Source: Ectocarpus siliculosus
Lineage: Eukaryota; Sar; Phaeophyceae; Ectocarpales; Ectocarpaceae
Assembly: GCA_000310025.1 (NCBI GenBank)
Contig: FN649727.1
Location: 2,128,816 to 2,192,815, forward strand
Reading direction: 5' to 3'
DNA length: 64,000 bases
Position numbers and translations under genes: made by a program. The number at the start of each line of letters is the position of its first letter. Position 1 is the first letter of the stretch. The notes beneath the pieces are model-generated. The model saw only the letters and a list, made by a program, of their open reading frames with translations. It made no database searches and was not told the origin of the DNA. Below are positions 19,844-37,317 of the stretch, one piece after another.

Positions 19844-21887
19844 CTAGTGCTGTGAGCGCTGATTTGAAGTGAAGAACAAAAAAAAATCTCCGTCGCTGAA
19901 CTCCACTCTCCAATACGGTTCATAGAAATCGCAGACCTTCCCTCTGCTGAGCACAATGTTGTTCTCTTGATCCATGAGCTCCCGTCCAACCATGGTTCCA
20001 CAGGGAAATTCCGCGAGAGCTTCGGTCGGCGTTGCTACTTCGCGTTCTCCTCGCGACGGCGGTCCCGGGGGTCGTGGTGCGATATTCACCCCGTGAAAGT
20101 CTTCCCACAGGGCATGAAAAACATCAAGTTGCAGAGGCGAGAAACTGTCCCTGGCAGTGTCTTCGGTGATCCACGGAGAAGTGGTGTTATCCTGATAGTT
20201 TCCTCTCTATACTCCCATGCCGATGCGGACGCTATTCCTCCAGCGCCCTGGACCACCCGTCTATTCACCAAAGTATACAGAGGTGCCGCGACGACGGAGT
20301 CTTCAGTTAACCCTAAATCCGGCGACCATACAAAATGTCCAAACTCATCTTCGAATGGATGTCTGATGTCTTGTGGTCGAGAATGAAACGGCTTGAAGTC
20401 CGTGGCTGCCACCGTCCTCTGGCGGATTTGACGTCCATGCAGTCTTACAGTAAAACTCAACCCCTCTCGCACGACGTGCACGACTTGCCACGGTCCTGTG
20501 AAGTGGTCATGGGCAAGTTTAGGGCGGACGCCATCCCGGTAGAGTGTACTGGCGCTCTCCTTGACCAATACCTTGTCGCCCACCTTAGCCTTGGTGCCAG
20601 GTGATGCACGTTTGATCCTCGCGTTCTGGAGTTCGCGGTGTCTGTTCCGATTTTCCTGTCTCACTTTTAGCACTTGCATCACTTCCACAGTCTTCCTTCT
20701 CGTTTCCCCCACCGTCCTTTCCAACGGCAATGCTGGGCCCGAGTTGTCTAGTGATTGCGACATGTGATCAAATGATGTCCTTGGCGCCCGTCCAAAGAGC
20801 AGTTGGTATGCTGACTCTTGTTTGGAAGGCTCTCATCCGGCGTCGTACGATGGGCCCAAGCGACCACTGCCACATACTCATCCCACCTGTTCGGCCATGC
20901 CTGGCTGAGCTCCGACAGCATCTCTTGCAGCACCGCTCCCATCCTCTCGACTGTTCCCTGTCCTCTAGGATGGTTGGTTGGTCCAAAGTCGAGGGATATT
21001 TTGAGCCACCGGCACAGGTGTTCCATGATCACCGACTGCTGTGTCAGGACTGACCCTGCCGCTATCAAGCTGGCATCCGTATGTGGCGTGAAGGGTTCCA
21101 GCCAATTAGGTAGTACCGGCACTGGGTATGTGGCCAGTTTCTCCACGAGTTTCATATATGCCTCAATTTGTGGAGGCCCCATGACGACTCGTTTGTTACG
21201 GGCTCGTTTAGAACTGAATTCCTTGTTCCTCAGGATGTCCAATAGTGGAGCGGCGATGGCGCTAAAGTTGGGTACGAATCCCCTCAAATAGTTGGCTAGT
21301 CCAAGGAAGGACCTCAACTCTCCCACCGTCGACGGCACTTCCATTTCTTGCACGGCTGTTACCTTCGATGGTGCTGGTCGAGTTTCATCCCTTCCGACCA
21401 TGACCCCTAAGAACTCGAGCTCTGGCAATAGAAATTCGCTTTTCACGAAGTGACCTGTGTACCCCATGTCGTTTCAGGATAGTGAGGACCTTCTCCAGCA
21501 GTACGAAGTGTTCTTCCAACGTCTTTGTGTGGAGTGCGATGTCATCCAACCATTTTTCCAAACCCTTGCTCAATAACTCTCGTAGATCATCACCCAACGT
21601 GGCTGAGAAGACGGCGGGGATTGTGGTGATACCAAAGGCGCATCGATTTGACTCGAGTAGACGTCCCGTGAGTAGGCCGTCTTATGTTTGTCCGTCTCCT
21701 CAAGTTCCAGTTGATGATATGCCTTCAGTCCATGTTTAATCTTGACGACCTTCGTGTTCTTCGGGAAAAGACTCCTAAACTTGTAGAGCAATGCTAGCAG
21801 CCTCGCTCGCGTCGTCGGGCTCGTCTGGCCTGTCTTGGCCGTGTTTACGTCCACCGATTGCTCCTCGTGCCTCTGGCTCTGTTCCAA
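19844..21887 (-). pseudogene. Element R pol: RT, RNase H trace, integrase, tail domain
   Basis: Fossil pol on the minus strand with Ty3/gypsy order. Reverse transcriptase pieces show GLKAYHQLELEETDKHKTAY (21570-21887) and a catalytic WLDDIALHTKTLEEH block (21385-21597). The thumb region shows ELRSFLGLANYLRGFVPNFS then IAAPLLDIL (20748-21467), with a short HTDAS RNase H trace and an integrase end (GTVERMGAVLQEMLSE, then WAHRTTP). The integrase C-terminal region follows (HFTGPWQVVHVVREGLSFTV at about 20550), and last a GRELM...WRVEFSDGD segment near 19850-20000, a tail domain seen in some gypsy elements. The pol is broken and shorter than a standard one. It is a fossil with several breaks. Confidence 0.8.
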
Positions 21888-22034
21888 GGTCTGTCGTGTC
21901 CCCCATTAACTCAGGTGTTGCTTTCCCCGGCAGTGGTTCTTTCAGGAGTAGCATTCTTTCGACATCACTAGTTAACCGCTATCGCTCGCGCGACTTGGGT
22001 TAACTCAGTAATGGTCTCGTAAGAAGTTGCTTTG

Positions 22035-27617
<5,583 letters not shown>

Positions 27618-28084
27618 TGTCACAGTGGTTATAACGCCATCGCCTAGGGTAGCTCACTCATGTGTTAGTGTAACAAGCACTGGCTAGGGTTCAATTAGTT
27701 TCATCCATTTCATGGTCAGTTTCATGGTATCTTACCACTGGATTCAAGTTGGGGGCTAGCAAAAGGGATACAATCCCGGTGGGTCTAGCCCTGTAGGTCT
27801 AATCAAGTGGGATTAGCAAGGGGGGTCTAGGCAAGATCTATCCAGATCTACCTCTCATGCTTTGACTCACAGACTGGTTGCTTCTTAGCGGGTGGGTCAA
27901 AGTTCCTCTTCCGAGATTGGCCGAGTTAACAGTGAGCGATCACCCAAAACACGTGTTGAGGCGGAACTCTAGAGGGGCTCCGCCAATGATTCAGGTACAC
28001 CCTGGGGTATACCCTAGCCCTCCTCAAACCATCGTGAAATGGAATGATTCTCAGTATTTAGCGCCCGTTCATGCTACCGTGACA
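27618..28084 (-). repeat. Element R 5' LTR
   Basis: 467 bases, TGTCAC...GTGACA. Differs from the partner LTR at about six positions. The right flank AATT (28085-28088) is the target duplication. Confidence 0.9.
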
Positions 28085-28932
28085 AATTGTGGAGATAATA
28101 AAGTTTTCTCTAAAGATTCAGCAAGAATGTAGACTTTCCGAAAACAAACAAGGAGGGATAAAACTCGGTTTTTTTGTGGGTTCTAAAGCATTCCTCCATC
28201 CGAACAGACCCCTTAATTTCTTCACCAGAAAAGGAACTCCAAAAGGCACATGTTCTCCATTAAAGCGATGGTTCAATGTACGAGATTTCACTCCACGCAA
28301 ATCAAACTTCGCGTCGGAAATACGCAGACATTCGTTGTTTGGGGATGTTTTACTGCACGCTTTGGTGGCTATGACACCTCAACGTAAATACACATGTGAG
28401 AAAAATGTTGTTAATGATCACAGCTAGTAACCAGGCAGCATCGCACGCGACTTTGAAACGAATCCCTTGCTAGCTCAAATCTTGCATATGAACGACATTG
28501 GTGAATTGATTGATTCATGGGTTATTTGACCGTAAACGGTCAACTCTAGACTCCTTCCACTAGGGATATGGACTCGAAACTCCTCGGCACATCGTCAACT
28601 GATTGATGTTCATACTCCTGCATGTGTGACCGGGAGCTCGAATGAGCACACACAAGATCAAGTAGACACCCACGCATACCGGGCATTCGTCTAACAAGCA
28701 AACAGAAGTAAGCTCGACCCAATGACTCAAGATAGCACAAGCCGTTGTAAGCAACTTGACGTCAGTCAAAAACACGTCTTGCTTTGTACGCCTCTTGGAG
28801 TGAGGATTTGGTCCCATGAACAACTTGACTTTTAGCTGTATTCAAAGTTCAACACACATTTTGCTCACCCCTCCTGCAGCGAGAATGGGACACCAAATTA
28901 CACCAGCTTCACGAGAAGCTCTAATCCCAAAA
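28085..28932. other. No recognisable gene
   Basis: Short frames on both strands, none recognised. This flank was contiguous with 17827-18599 before element R inserted. Confidence 0.4.
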
Positions 28933-29220
28933 AGAGTCGTGTCCCGAAGCTTCATGGCTCCAGCAGGCTCGGACGGGCGGGGATGCTTCCCGCCATTTGC
29001 TAAACGTGGCAGCATTCCTCCTTCTCGAGATCCCGCCGCATTTCTGGATACAGCATGTTGGCCAGCTCAAAGTGTAAAACACGAAAGGTTGACTCGCAAG
29101 CATCGCAACCGACGGCGCGCCTTTCCTCGAGCGGCATCTTGCACCGTCCAACTGATGATCTCGCTCAATCCTCCCACCTGTTAGCGGAGAGACATTGGCA
29201 CAGTAGTGATGAGATCGCAC
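28933..29220 (-). repeat. Inverted, diverged copy of 17517-17826
   Basis: The reverse complement aligns with the 3' end of the recombinase-like gene region (CGATCTCATCAC through CCATGAAGCTTCGGGACA). Upstream on this minus strand, 29240-29449, is a gene-like frame (SSELFVDPEFFRAFKWQGQV, then GADSGGVLVACLAKRVCGS). That frame does not match the 17-kb protein by eye. Confidence 0.6.
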
Positions 29221-29437
29221 AACCTCCGCCATTCTGAACGACAGACTTGGCATCTTTCCCCCCGGTGCAGTGCAGAACCAACACAGATCCGCACACGCGC
29301 TTGGCGAGGCAGGCAACCAATACGCCTCCGGAGTCAGCTCCTAGTACCTGTCCCTGCCACTTGAACGCTCGGAAAAATTCTGGATCAACAAACAGCTCAG
29401 AGCTGCCCAGTCGACCTGACTTAGTTAGAATTGTTGA

Positions 29438-29625
29438 CCAGAGAGCCATATGCTCTCCGTTGACCCCCCAAGGCAGCAGCCTCCCCAGGGTTTGAAGAGG
29501 GAGGCTTGGACCCTAAGCTTCCATAGAGGGGGATAGAAAGGAAGTATATTACGTTCAAACGGCAACAGAATACCCCCGGATGGGACACCAAGGGTTACCA
29601 TCAACATCTCCAACTATCATATCTG
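29438..29625 (-). repeat. R3 repeat, copy 1 (minus)
   Basis: One of three related segments (with 38330-38512 and 46832-47012). Shared blocks are GATGGTA(A)CCCTTG, then TCCCATCCGGG, a CTCTGTTG-like word, CTGGGGAG(G/A)CTG, and GGAG(A/G)GCATATGGCTCTC at the end. Each copy lies within 1 kb of an LTR of the element I family. The identity of the repeat is unknown. Confidence 0.6.
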
Positions 29626-29754
29626 GGCCCCCAGCAGAGCGCTGTCCACCGTCTCCTGTGAATGTGAGCCCTGGTTCACGGTCTACAAGTATTTGATAGC
29701 GCGCATGAAAACGTTCCATAACTGCTGGGTGAGGATTGCTTCCGAATTGCTCCC

Positions 29755-30018
29755 TGTGGACGCAGCGCACCTGGGTAGCAGTAGTTCACGGTGGGAAGGA
29801 TATGTATGCATGTCAAAGATATGGTAGATTGGGGTTTCTATCTGCCTGGTTGGCATGTTGGCAGGAGAGAGAGATAGCTGGAGAGAGAGAGACGAGACTC
29901 GTGTGCAATAATAATACACTGTGTTTACCATCACCAAGGAGGTGAATTGACTAGCCCCCCGAGGCCACGGGGGGAGGATACTGGTCCTAGGCCCTGCCTG
30001 ACTTCAGGCGTGTCTACA
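29755..30018 (+). repeat. Element I 5' LTR
   Basis: TGTGGACGCAGC...GTGTCTACA. The sequence right after it (30019 on) starts with the perfect palindrome GTTATCGATAAC and then TCAGGCTGACC, rather than a TGG primer site. Confidence 0.9.
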
Positions 30019-30302
30019 GTTATCGATAACTCAGGCTGACCGACCAGGGTCAGACAGGGTCAAAAAACATTTTCGTGACAACAGCAGGACGAGCTATTCC
30101 TCCGCGTTTTTCTTGCTTCGCTGAGTGCGAGGCTGCGGTCTTGGACCTGCTGTCCTGATCTCCCGCGGAGCTGCTGTCTTGATCTGCCCGGGCATCGTAC
30201 GGCGCGATGGCTCAGAGACGCTCCAATGTTGGCAAGGGGGCGCTTGGCGGATAGAAAGGTTCTGCTGGAGATATTGGTGAGCTCGGGGCGGGGCTTACTG
30301 AC

Positions 30303-31497
30303 TTGGTTTTGGGCAATGGGCCCAAGCCGCCCGAGTATGGACGTACTTTTTCACGAGCTTCGTCCTTGCGTTTCTACACGAAATACATCGAGTACGATCG
30401 GAGCATGGTTCTCTGCAACGGTGGGCAATCCATCAGACGCCCGCTGCTCACTGTGTCTCAACTGCTGCGCCAGTCTATCCGGAAATGCTTGTCGCGCACC
30501 TACTTTGATGGCACTGAACTTGAAGAAGCTGACCTGCGCGAGGCCCTGGCCAAACATGCTGAATGCTGGACGGATGATACCCTTGAGCCTTCGATTGCGG
30601 CCGCCGCCGTGTCCCGTATGGTAGTCATGGGGACTGAGACGACTGCTGTAGATCGGATAGACGCTGTCCAAAGCCGCTTCGAGCAATACTTTGAAACCCC
30701 GAGTGCGGAGCGTGTTTTCCGAGACTCCAGTGGCGCGTTCAAGAAAGGTCCGGCTGCTGTCCTCAGGAAAGCAGTTGTGGTAGGTCTGTCTCCGCCCCGA
30801 GTTCAAGGTCAAGGTGGAAAGCAAGCTCGACATGCAAGGTGGCTGGAAGGACAAACCTGAGCTAGTCTTTGAGATCGTTCGGGATGTTGCGGTCGAGTGG
30901 CGCACGGTTGAGTTGGCAGACAGGCAGCGCGGGCAATCGCGTGGGGGTGGCGTTCATGCTCGTAAAAAACCGTCTCAGCAACAGTCATGGGCGAAAGCGA
31001 AAGCGCCTGGTGGGGCTGGAGGTGCAGATGCGTCTCCCTCTGCTGAGCTTGTCACATGTTTCAGGTGCAAGAAGGCCGGCCACGCCCCGCAGAACTGTCC
31101 GCTTCAGCGGTTCCCCGCCAAAGCCTCTACCCAGCACGCTGGGTATGGGGGGCATTTTCGCGGCACCGGGGACCCCCGTGGATATCATCATCATCATCAG
31201 CAGCAGCAGCAGCAGCCGCACCGTGCCCAGGGGCAAGCGCCGCAGCAACAGCGCCCTCCCGGTCAACAGCAGCAACAGCCGTCTTCAGGAGGGGGACGAG
31301 GCTCCGGGGGGGCATCGTCCACAACTTTCACCAACGCCATGTCGGAGGTAGGGCTGTTTTGTCCGGGGAATCCCAGGGGCAGGCCGCTCCGACGCCTTTT
31401 CTGCCGCCCGACCGGTTCCCGTCCGCTACCACTGCCCCCGCATCGTTTCCAGCGCCGTCTGAGGGTGTGGGGGTGCCACCAGGGCCTGAGGGGATAA
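30303..31497 (+). pseudogene. Element I gag with CCHC zinc knuckle
   Basis: Fossil gag. The first part (30303-30860) has a helical capsid-like character (ELEEADLREALAKHAECWTD, then RIDAVQSRFEQYF). The second frame (30814-31497) contains the nucleocapsid knuckle CFRCKKAGHAPQNC (C-x2-C-x4-H-x4-C) at about 31056-31097. A His/Gln tract from a CAT/CAG run (31186-31290) and a Gly-rich stretch follow. The gag of element III (47694-48218) is closely related. Confidence 0.8.
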
Positions 31498-32213
31498 TCG
31501 TGCCGGCGTTTCGTGGGGTTCAGCCCGGAGATATGTCTGGGTTTGATTCTGAAGGTATCGCGGTTGATTCGCAGGAAAAATGGTGCCAAGTGAGCTTGTC
31601 GGTGCCTGGTGCTGCCGATATGACTGCCATAGACGCCGTTGCGATTCTGGATTCTGGATCAGGGCTCACCACCATGTCAGCCGGTATCATGAGTAGGCTG
31701 CAAGCTGCTTTTCCTGATGTGCAGGTCGTGGGGGGCATGCAAAACCCGGGGAAGCTGAAAGTCGCGGACGGCCGCGTGCTTGCGGTCACACAGAAAACAT
31801 GCTTCGTGCGGATCGCTTTGCACACCAGCTGGGGGCTGGTGTCGGTAGACCCGCTCTTGTTTGCGGTCATGCCTGGCAATGATGAGGTGGTCATTCTTGG
31901 CAACCTGACGCTGAAGGCGTTGGGTATCGATGTGTATGAGAGCTTGGGGGCCTATGCGCGTTCGCGCGCTAGCGTCGCGGGTGTTGAGACCGCGGCGTAC
32001 AAACAATGCCGCCGAGTTACGCAAGATGTCGATGCACTGCAGCAGCGCGAGGGTCTGGAGCAGGTCGAGCCGGATCCCGCGGTCGAGCGTTTGGTGGCGC
32101 GAGGCCCCGACATGGACATGAGCCCGGAGGAGGAGGCATCGGCGCGGTCTGTGTATCGTTGGACAGCGCTGTCTCTTCCGCTGTTGCCGCTGGCTTGGAG
32201 GCACCGCATGTAG
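31056..32213 (+). pseudogene. Element I aspartic protease region
   Basis: The part after about 31550 is a retroviral-type aspartic protease fold, with AILDSGSGLTTMSAGIMSRL carrying the catalytic Asp (D-S-G) near 31645. It continues through a flap-like region to VVILGNLTLKALGIDVYESL at about 31885-31945, the LG.d.l...g..id end motif. The 5' part of this frame is a shadow of gag. Linker sequence rich in Glu and Asp leads to reverse transcriptase. This is the region still readable at the start of elements II and IV. Confidence 0.8.
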
Positions 32214-32246
32214 GGCGTCTGCGAGGCATCATCAGCAAGCGCTGGA

Positions 32247-33013
32247 ATGCGTTCCGCCGTAGTTTACGCCATGGTGACCCTCCCGCGAACGTCGAGCCTC
32301 TACGGGTCACCCTTAAGCCCGGAGCGCCACCGGTTAAAGCACGACCGCGGGTGTACAACCCGATCAAGACCGCGTGGCTGGCGGGGTGCATGGCGTCGCT
32401 GGCCGCGTTGGGGTTGGTGTTCCTCAACATGCAGGCCGTGTGGGCCAGCGCCGCGATGGCGACCCCGAAGAAAGGGGGATACCGGCTGGTGAGTGACTTT
32501 CGTGCGGCAAACAAGAAAGTAGAGAAGGTGCCTGGTGTGATGCCGAACCCTGAAGCCAGTATGGCCCAGCTCAGTGCGGCCAAGTTCTATGGGAGCTTGG
32601 ACCTTTTGCAAGGGTATTGGCAGTGCCCGTTGGCTCCGGAGGCGCAAGAATTTTTCGCGATTGCTACGCCGGGCGGCCTCTACACGCCCAAGAGGGTACC
32701 GCAAGGTATTTTGAACGCCACGTCGTATTTCCAGGCCACCCTTACACGCATCTTGGACGGGCTGAATTGCTTCGTCTGGGTAGACGATGTCGTGTATTGG
32801 GGGATGGATGAAGACGACTTGCTTGACACCCTTGACTTGATTCTGGATCGTCTGGAGGGGGCTGGCCTTTACGTGGCCGCCCACAAGTGCACATTCTTTG
32901 AGACCAGCATCACTTGGTGCGGGAAGGTGTACTCGGAGGGTCAGGTCGAGCACGATCCCGAGCGGCTCAGCGGGTTGGCTACAATGCGGCGTCTGAGACG
33001 GCTGGCTAGCTGA
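32247..33013 (+). pseudogene. Element I reverse transcriptase
   Basis: Ty3/gypsy-type RT. Motifs in order: RLVSDFRAANKKVEKVPGVM at about 32488-32545, SLDLLQGYWQCPLAPEAQEF at about 32595-32655, RVPQGILNATSYFQATLTRI at about 32692-32752, and the catalytic block VWVDDVVYWG at about 32773-32802 (a VDD-type YxDD box). A GLYVAAHKCTFF segment follows. It is a fossil. The polymerase motifs themselves look well conserved. Confidence 0.88.
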
Positions 33014-33060
33014 TGCAGTTCCTGTAGGCGGTAAACTGGCTGCGCACGTCTCTGCCGCGG

Positions 33061-34026
33061 ATGGCGGAGGTTCTGTGGCCGCTTCGCGTGTTTCTGGAGC
33101 AGCATTTGGTTGGTGCCAAGAGCCGGACGAAGCTCGCGGCCGAGAATCGCGCGATCGCTGAGGATGCGTGGACGCCCGCGCTCGTCGAAGCGTGGACTGC
33201 CGCGCAAGACCTTGTTGCCCGTGCCGTTGCTCTGTCTCACCCTCGCCCAGGTTGCGCCGTCCTCATGTTTCCCGATGCATCCGATGAGCATTGGGGGAGC
33301 TTTCTCACGCAAGTGCCCCAACACCAGCTGGATCGTGGCGTTCCTGTGGAGAATATGGCTCATGAACCGATGGGGTTTCTGAGCGGCACTTTCAAGGGCG
33401 CGCAGCAGCGGTGGGCCACGGTGGACAAGGAAGGGTACGCGATTGTGAGTACGTTCAAGCGGTTGGAGTATTTGCTTTGGGGTGGCGTGCACATTTTCAC
33501 CGACCACCGTAATCTCGCGTACATCTTCGACCCGGAGGCTTGCGTGTCTGCCGTAGCGAAAACCACGGCTCAGCGCCTGGACCAGTGGAAAGCTGTCTTG
33601 GGCCAGTACGATTACACCATCAGGCACATTTCGGGTGGGCGCAATTGCTGGGGGAACCTTCTGTCGCGGTGGGTCTCTGTGCCGTCGGTGAGTGTTCGCG
33701 CTGCCGCGGTTTACGCCCCCAGCGATTCTGATGCCGCCACGCCATCGAAGCAAGTAGTATGTGATGCACAACAAGCGGCGCGGAGTAAGCTCGGCGCGAT
33801 TGCCGGGCCTGGCACGTCATTTTCGTCGGCGGTGGGGACGGCGACTCTTGATGACGAGGGATTGTTTCGAGTGGGCATGAACGGGCGAGACGTGCTTTGG
33901 ATTCCAGATCAGGCGAGTGCGTTGCAGGTGCGACTGATGGTCTGTGCACACATGAAAGAAGCCGGGCATCGTGGCGCCGTCGCCACCTTACTGTTGCTGG
34001 TTTCGGATGGAAGAGCATGTCACTGA
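33061..34026 (+). pseudogene. Element I RNase H and start of integrase
   Basis: RNase H landmarks: FPDASDEHWGSFLTQVPQ near 33270-33320 (first Asp), RWATVDKEGYAIVSTFKRLE at about 33410-33468 (Glu region) and GGVHIFTDHRNLAYIF at about 33482-33530 (TDH block), then the connection region ending near 33640. The frame goes on into the integrase N-terminal part (RVGMNGRDVLWIPDQASALQ, then CAHMKEAGHRG). It is a fossil. Confidence 0.82.
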
Positions 34027-35312
34027 CTTCGTCAAGCAGTGCCCGCATTACATGGACTCTAAGGCGGCAGAAAAAGTGCCTCGCCCGCTTGGGGAGACCG
34101 TCCATGGCACGCGCCCTGGCGAAGTTGTTCATTTTGACTACCTCGACGTGGGAGCGAGTGGCCCGCTGGGGAATGATGGCTTGGACGAGGAGGAAGGGTT
34201 CAAGTACATTTTGGTCATGATGGACGACATGTCCAACTGGGTTTGGCTGGAGCCCACCGGGGCATGCACTGCCCGCCTGACTGCGCAACATCTCCGGACG
34301 TGGTGTAAGATCTTGGGTGTGCCGGAGGTTTGGGTGAGTGATACCGCTTCCCATTTCAAAAATTACCTGATGGCTGCCCTTGAGACTGCACTCGGTGTTG
34401 ACCGGAAAGTTTCAGTCGCCAACTCTCCCTGGTCTAACGGTACGTGCGAGCGCATGATGCGCGAGGTGGTTCGTACGCTAAAGGCCATGATTCAGGAAGA
34501 GCGGAGGAGTACTCGTGACTGGGTTGATCTGGTACCAGCTGTGCAATGGGCGTTGAACACCGCTTTCCGCGAACGGTACGGCTCGACGCCGTACCACGTC
34601 CATGTTTGGTAGAGCGCCACGCACCGCGCTTTCCACTTTGGCGTCGTCCACCGGCGCTGAATGAAAGGTAGACGTCCTGGATGAGAAGTCTTTGCGGCTG
34701 AAGGTGCAGCACGTCGTTGAGGCACGTCACCTGCACAAGGAAGTTCTCGACAAGGTGCATGCGAGTCGGAGTAAGCACCGGGCGTCTGCGCGAGTTGGGA
34801 GCCTGCCTGACTTCGTGGTGGGGGACTACGTGTTGGTGGCGCGTGTACGCCGGCGTGGTTCGACACCGAAACTTCTCATGACCTGGACGGGGCCGTGGAG
34901 GATTGTCGCCGCCGAGAGACTGCATGTGTACGGAGTCCAGAACATCGTGTCGGGGGAAGTTCGGGACGTCCATGTTGCGCGTTTGCGGTTCTACGCCGAT
35001 GCCGCTCTCGAAATCACGGCCGAGGTGAAGGAGGTGTTTCAGCATGCTTTCACGCAGGGGGAGTTCGAGATGGCGGCGATCGTGGACATATCGGTGGCGG
35101 AAGATGGCCCTGGGTTCGACGTGGAAGTAGAGTGGGTCGGATTCGACAAGGGAGGGAACACCTGGGAAGAGTTGTCCAAGGTGTGGGATGCCGCGCCGCA
35201 GTTCGTCAAATCCGAGCTGCGGCGGCTGGGTCTGCCGAAAAAGGTTCGGGCTCAGTTGAAGCACCAATACGGCATGCCCTGTGATTATTTGTTTGAGTTG
35301 AGTGAGGGCTAA
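33971..35312 (+). pseudogene. Element I integrase with chromodomain tail
   Basis: The first frame (33971-34612) holds the integrase core: GEVVHFDYLDVG with the first Asp, VMMDDMSNWVWLEPTGA, the SDTASHF block for the second Asp, and NGTCERMMREVVRTLKAMI with the Glu. The second frame (34692-35312) has the C-terminal part (VGDYVLVARVRR, then TWTGPWRIVAAERLHVYGV) and ends in a chromodomain: EMAAIVDISVAEDGPGFDV then VEWVGFDKGGNTWEEL, at about 35065-35180. Chromodomains of this class are known to steer integration towards chromatin marks. It is a fossil. Confidence 0.85.
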
Positions 35313-36013
35313 CTTGCCGAGCATTGATAGCATTTCTTCGCTGATTGTTTCTGTACATTCTTCAGCTTGCCGCGCATTTATGTTGTGGCGTGCCTGTCTT
35401 TTGCATGTGATTGAACTGCGTGGAGGCCGCCTTATGACAGCGTGTTGGTGGTATTTCTTCGCGAGCTACGTACGGTTGTCCATTTTCGCGACATTGGCTT
35501 GTTGAACGATCATGAAGATCGTTTCGCCATGTATGTTTGGTATTTCGAGATATTTCAACTCAACCCTCGAAGCGCCTCGTAACAGTTTTCAGCGTTGCCT
35601 CTGGGTTGTTGGTTTTTTTCATCATTTTCCTTGCGCGTGGCAACTTTGCCCATTTCGCGTTGTTTGCGGTGTGTTGGTCATCCATCCATTTCGTAAGTTT
35701 CTCTGTACGCGTGTCTACCGGACTTAGCCAATCTTGTGTGGTCGTCGGACACGTGCGTGTTTGTCGTTTGAAGCATCGAGGTCTTTCACTGTTGAATGGG
35801 GGCATTCTACGTTTTTGCATGGGAGGTTGAACACTTGCGCTGACTGACGAATTGGTGTGGCATGATTTAGTCAGGCATGATATCGCCGTGTACGTGTGTT
35901 TATCATTCACAAACACCGCTGTCGTTTTCTTCTTGAGTACAACCAGGTGCCTACTGCCGTTTGAGTTCAAGCTGATTAGTGTCTACTCCGGTAGTAATAA
36001 GCTTTGGGGGCAC
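35313..36013 (+). other. Element I 3' untranslated region
   Basis: About 700 non-coding bases, T/G-rich, between the chromodomain stop and the 3' LTR. Recognisable counterparts lie at about 41490-41930 in element II and 48600-49450 in element III, sharing TGGCATTAGTC-like words, ATATCGCCGTGTA and TGATTAGTGTCTACTCCGG. A TTTGGGGGCA run ahead of the LTR is the likely polypurine tract. Confidence 0.7.
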
Positions 36014-36286
36014 TGTGGACGCAGCGCACCTGGGTAGCAGTAGTTCACGGTGGGAAGCTGCCGTTGGACATGTATGCATGTCAAAGATATGGTAGATTGG
36101 GGTTTCTATCTGCCTGGTTGGCATGTTGGCAGGAGAGAGAGATAGATGGAAAGAGAAAGACGAGACTCGTGTGCAATAATAATACACTGTGTTTACCATC
36201 ACCAAGGAGGTGAATTGACTAGCCCCCCGAGGCCACGGGGGGAGGATACTGGTCCTAGGCCCTGCCTGACTTCAGGCGTGTCTACA
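36014..36286 (+). repeat. Element I 3' LTR
   Basis: 273 bases, nearly identical to the 5' LTR apart from a 9-base indel and a few substitutions. TCCC follows it. Confidence 0.9.
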
Positions 36287-37317
36287 TCCCTTGCTGAGCC
36301 GCGTGGTGCGACTGAACACCTTGCAGTAGTCTTATTTGCGATGCTGATGGTGCACGACTCTAGACACACACCAGCATGAATCGTTTGTGGTGCAGCTACG
36401 TGTGCACCACAGAGGGACAGCAGGCGTGCGACGGCAGCGACGACGGTTGTATGTGTGGCCACCGTTCAACATTTTGCACTTTGCGTGCGGTTGTTTCTTC
36501 TCCGTTTTGATGCGCACATGCACGAAGAAACAAAATATGAAGTCTTCCCGCTGTGCGGACGCAAACACGCACATCTGGGCATCTGGAAGAGGCACGCATG
36601 CGGGATACACCTGGGGATGAGCGTATCACACATCACACCGTCGAGGAGCACGACCGGCAGCGTAGACATAGGATTGTGACACGACAGATGGCCAATATTG
36701 CGTCAGGCTCACAACTTGCCCGCCACTGTTGTCTCAAGCCTTCCGAGTTTCCCGCCAAGTGAGAGCAAGCAGTCCAGCCTGAACCAAAAATAACAAAGCC
36801 ATTGATGGTCATGACGTCATGACTTCGATGCAAGGAACCGTGCAGCAGCAGCAACAGCATGCTGGGCATGTCTTTTGCAAAGACAGTCAGTGTCGCGGCG
36901 CAAGTACGCAATCTGAACCGATCCCGTGGGGAACCATCCTGATAACGCACAGCAGCAGCAGTAGACCCTCACGCCCTCGACGATTTCTCTCGATGATTGT
37001 AGGTGTGATCTGGACTTGGGAAGGTGTGCTACGTGTGTTCAATTGTGATAATCGGTTTTTGCTCTTTTTGGAACAGTCGGTTGGACCCTCTCAACATCAA
37101 TAAACACCCGCCAGGTTACACATGGCGCATGCCTACAGCATACCCACGGTGCACAGATCGTATAGGCCCGGCTCCTCCTGGTTTTCATAGCTAGTCTCCG
37201 ACCAGCGTCTCAGTGGTGATGCGTTTGTTGGTGGTGTTCTTGCTTCCCTGTCGGTGTTCATTTCCGGTCAACACCGAGTGCAGTCGCAAGGGCAGCCATC
37301 ACGTGATTTTTGAAAAA
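36287..37317. other. No recognisable gene
   Basis: Only short frames. It includes a CAG-rich patch at 36840-36860 and again near 36950. No repeat kinship with the rest of the window was noticed. Confidence 0.4.

Larger units (their letters stand above)
29755..36286 (+). mobile_element. Element I: chromodomain Ty3/gypsy LTR retrotransposon
   Basis: LTRs at 29755-30018 (264 bases) and 36014-36286 (273 bases) begin TGTGGACGCAGC and end GTGTCTACA. They are flanked by an identical TCCC duplication (29751-29754 and 36287-36290). Plus-strand order is gag with a CCHC knuckle, aspartic protease, reverse transcriptase, RNase H, integrase and a C-terminal chromodomain, the chromovirus layout of Ty3/gypsy. 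The LTRs differ by about four substitutions and one 9-base indel, so the insertion is fairly recent. The coding part is spread over several frames, with about half a dozen breaks. Some frame changes may be the programmed kind the family uses, but as it stands the element looks inactive. Relatives II, III and IV occur nearby. Confidence 0.92.

Noticed and set aside
30351-30905. 184-residue minus-strand frame opposite element I gag
   Set aside because: It is a shadow of the gag frames, which carry the family motifs.
31127-31351. Overlapping frames in the CAT/CAG tract
   Set aside because: The trinucleotide run opens all frames. Only the frame continuous with the CCHC knuckle is taken as gag.
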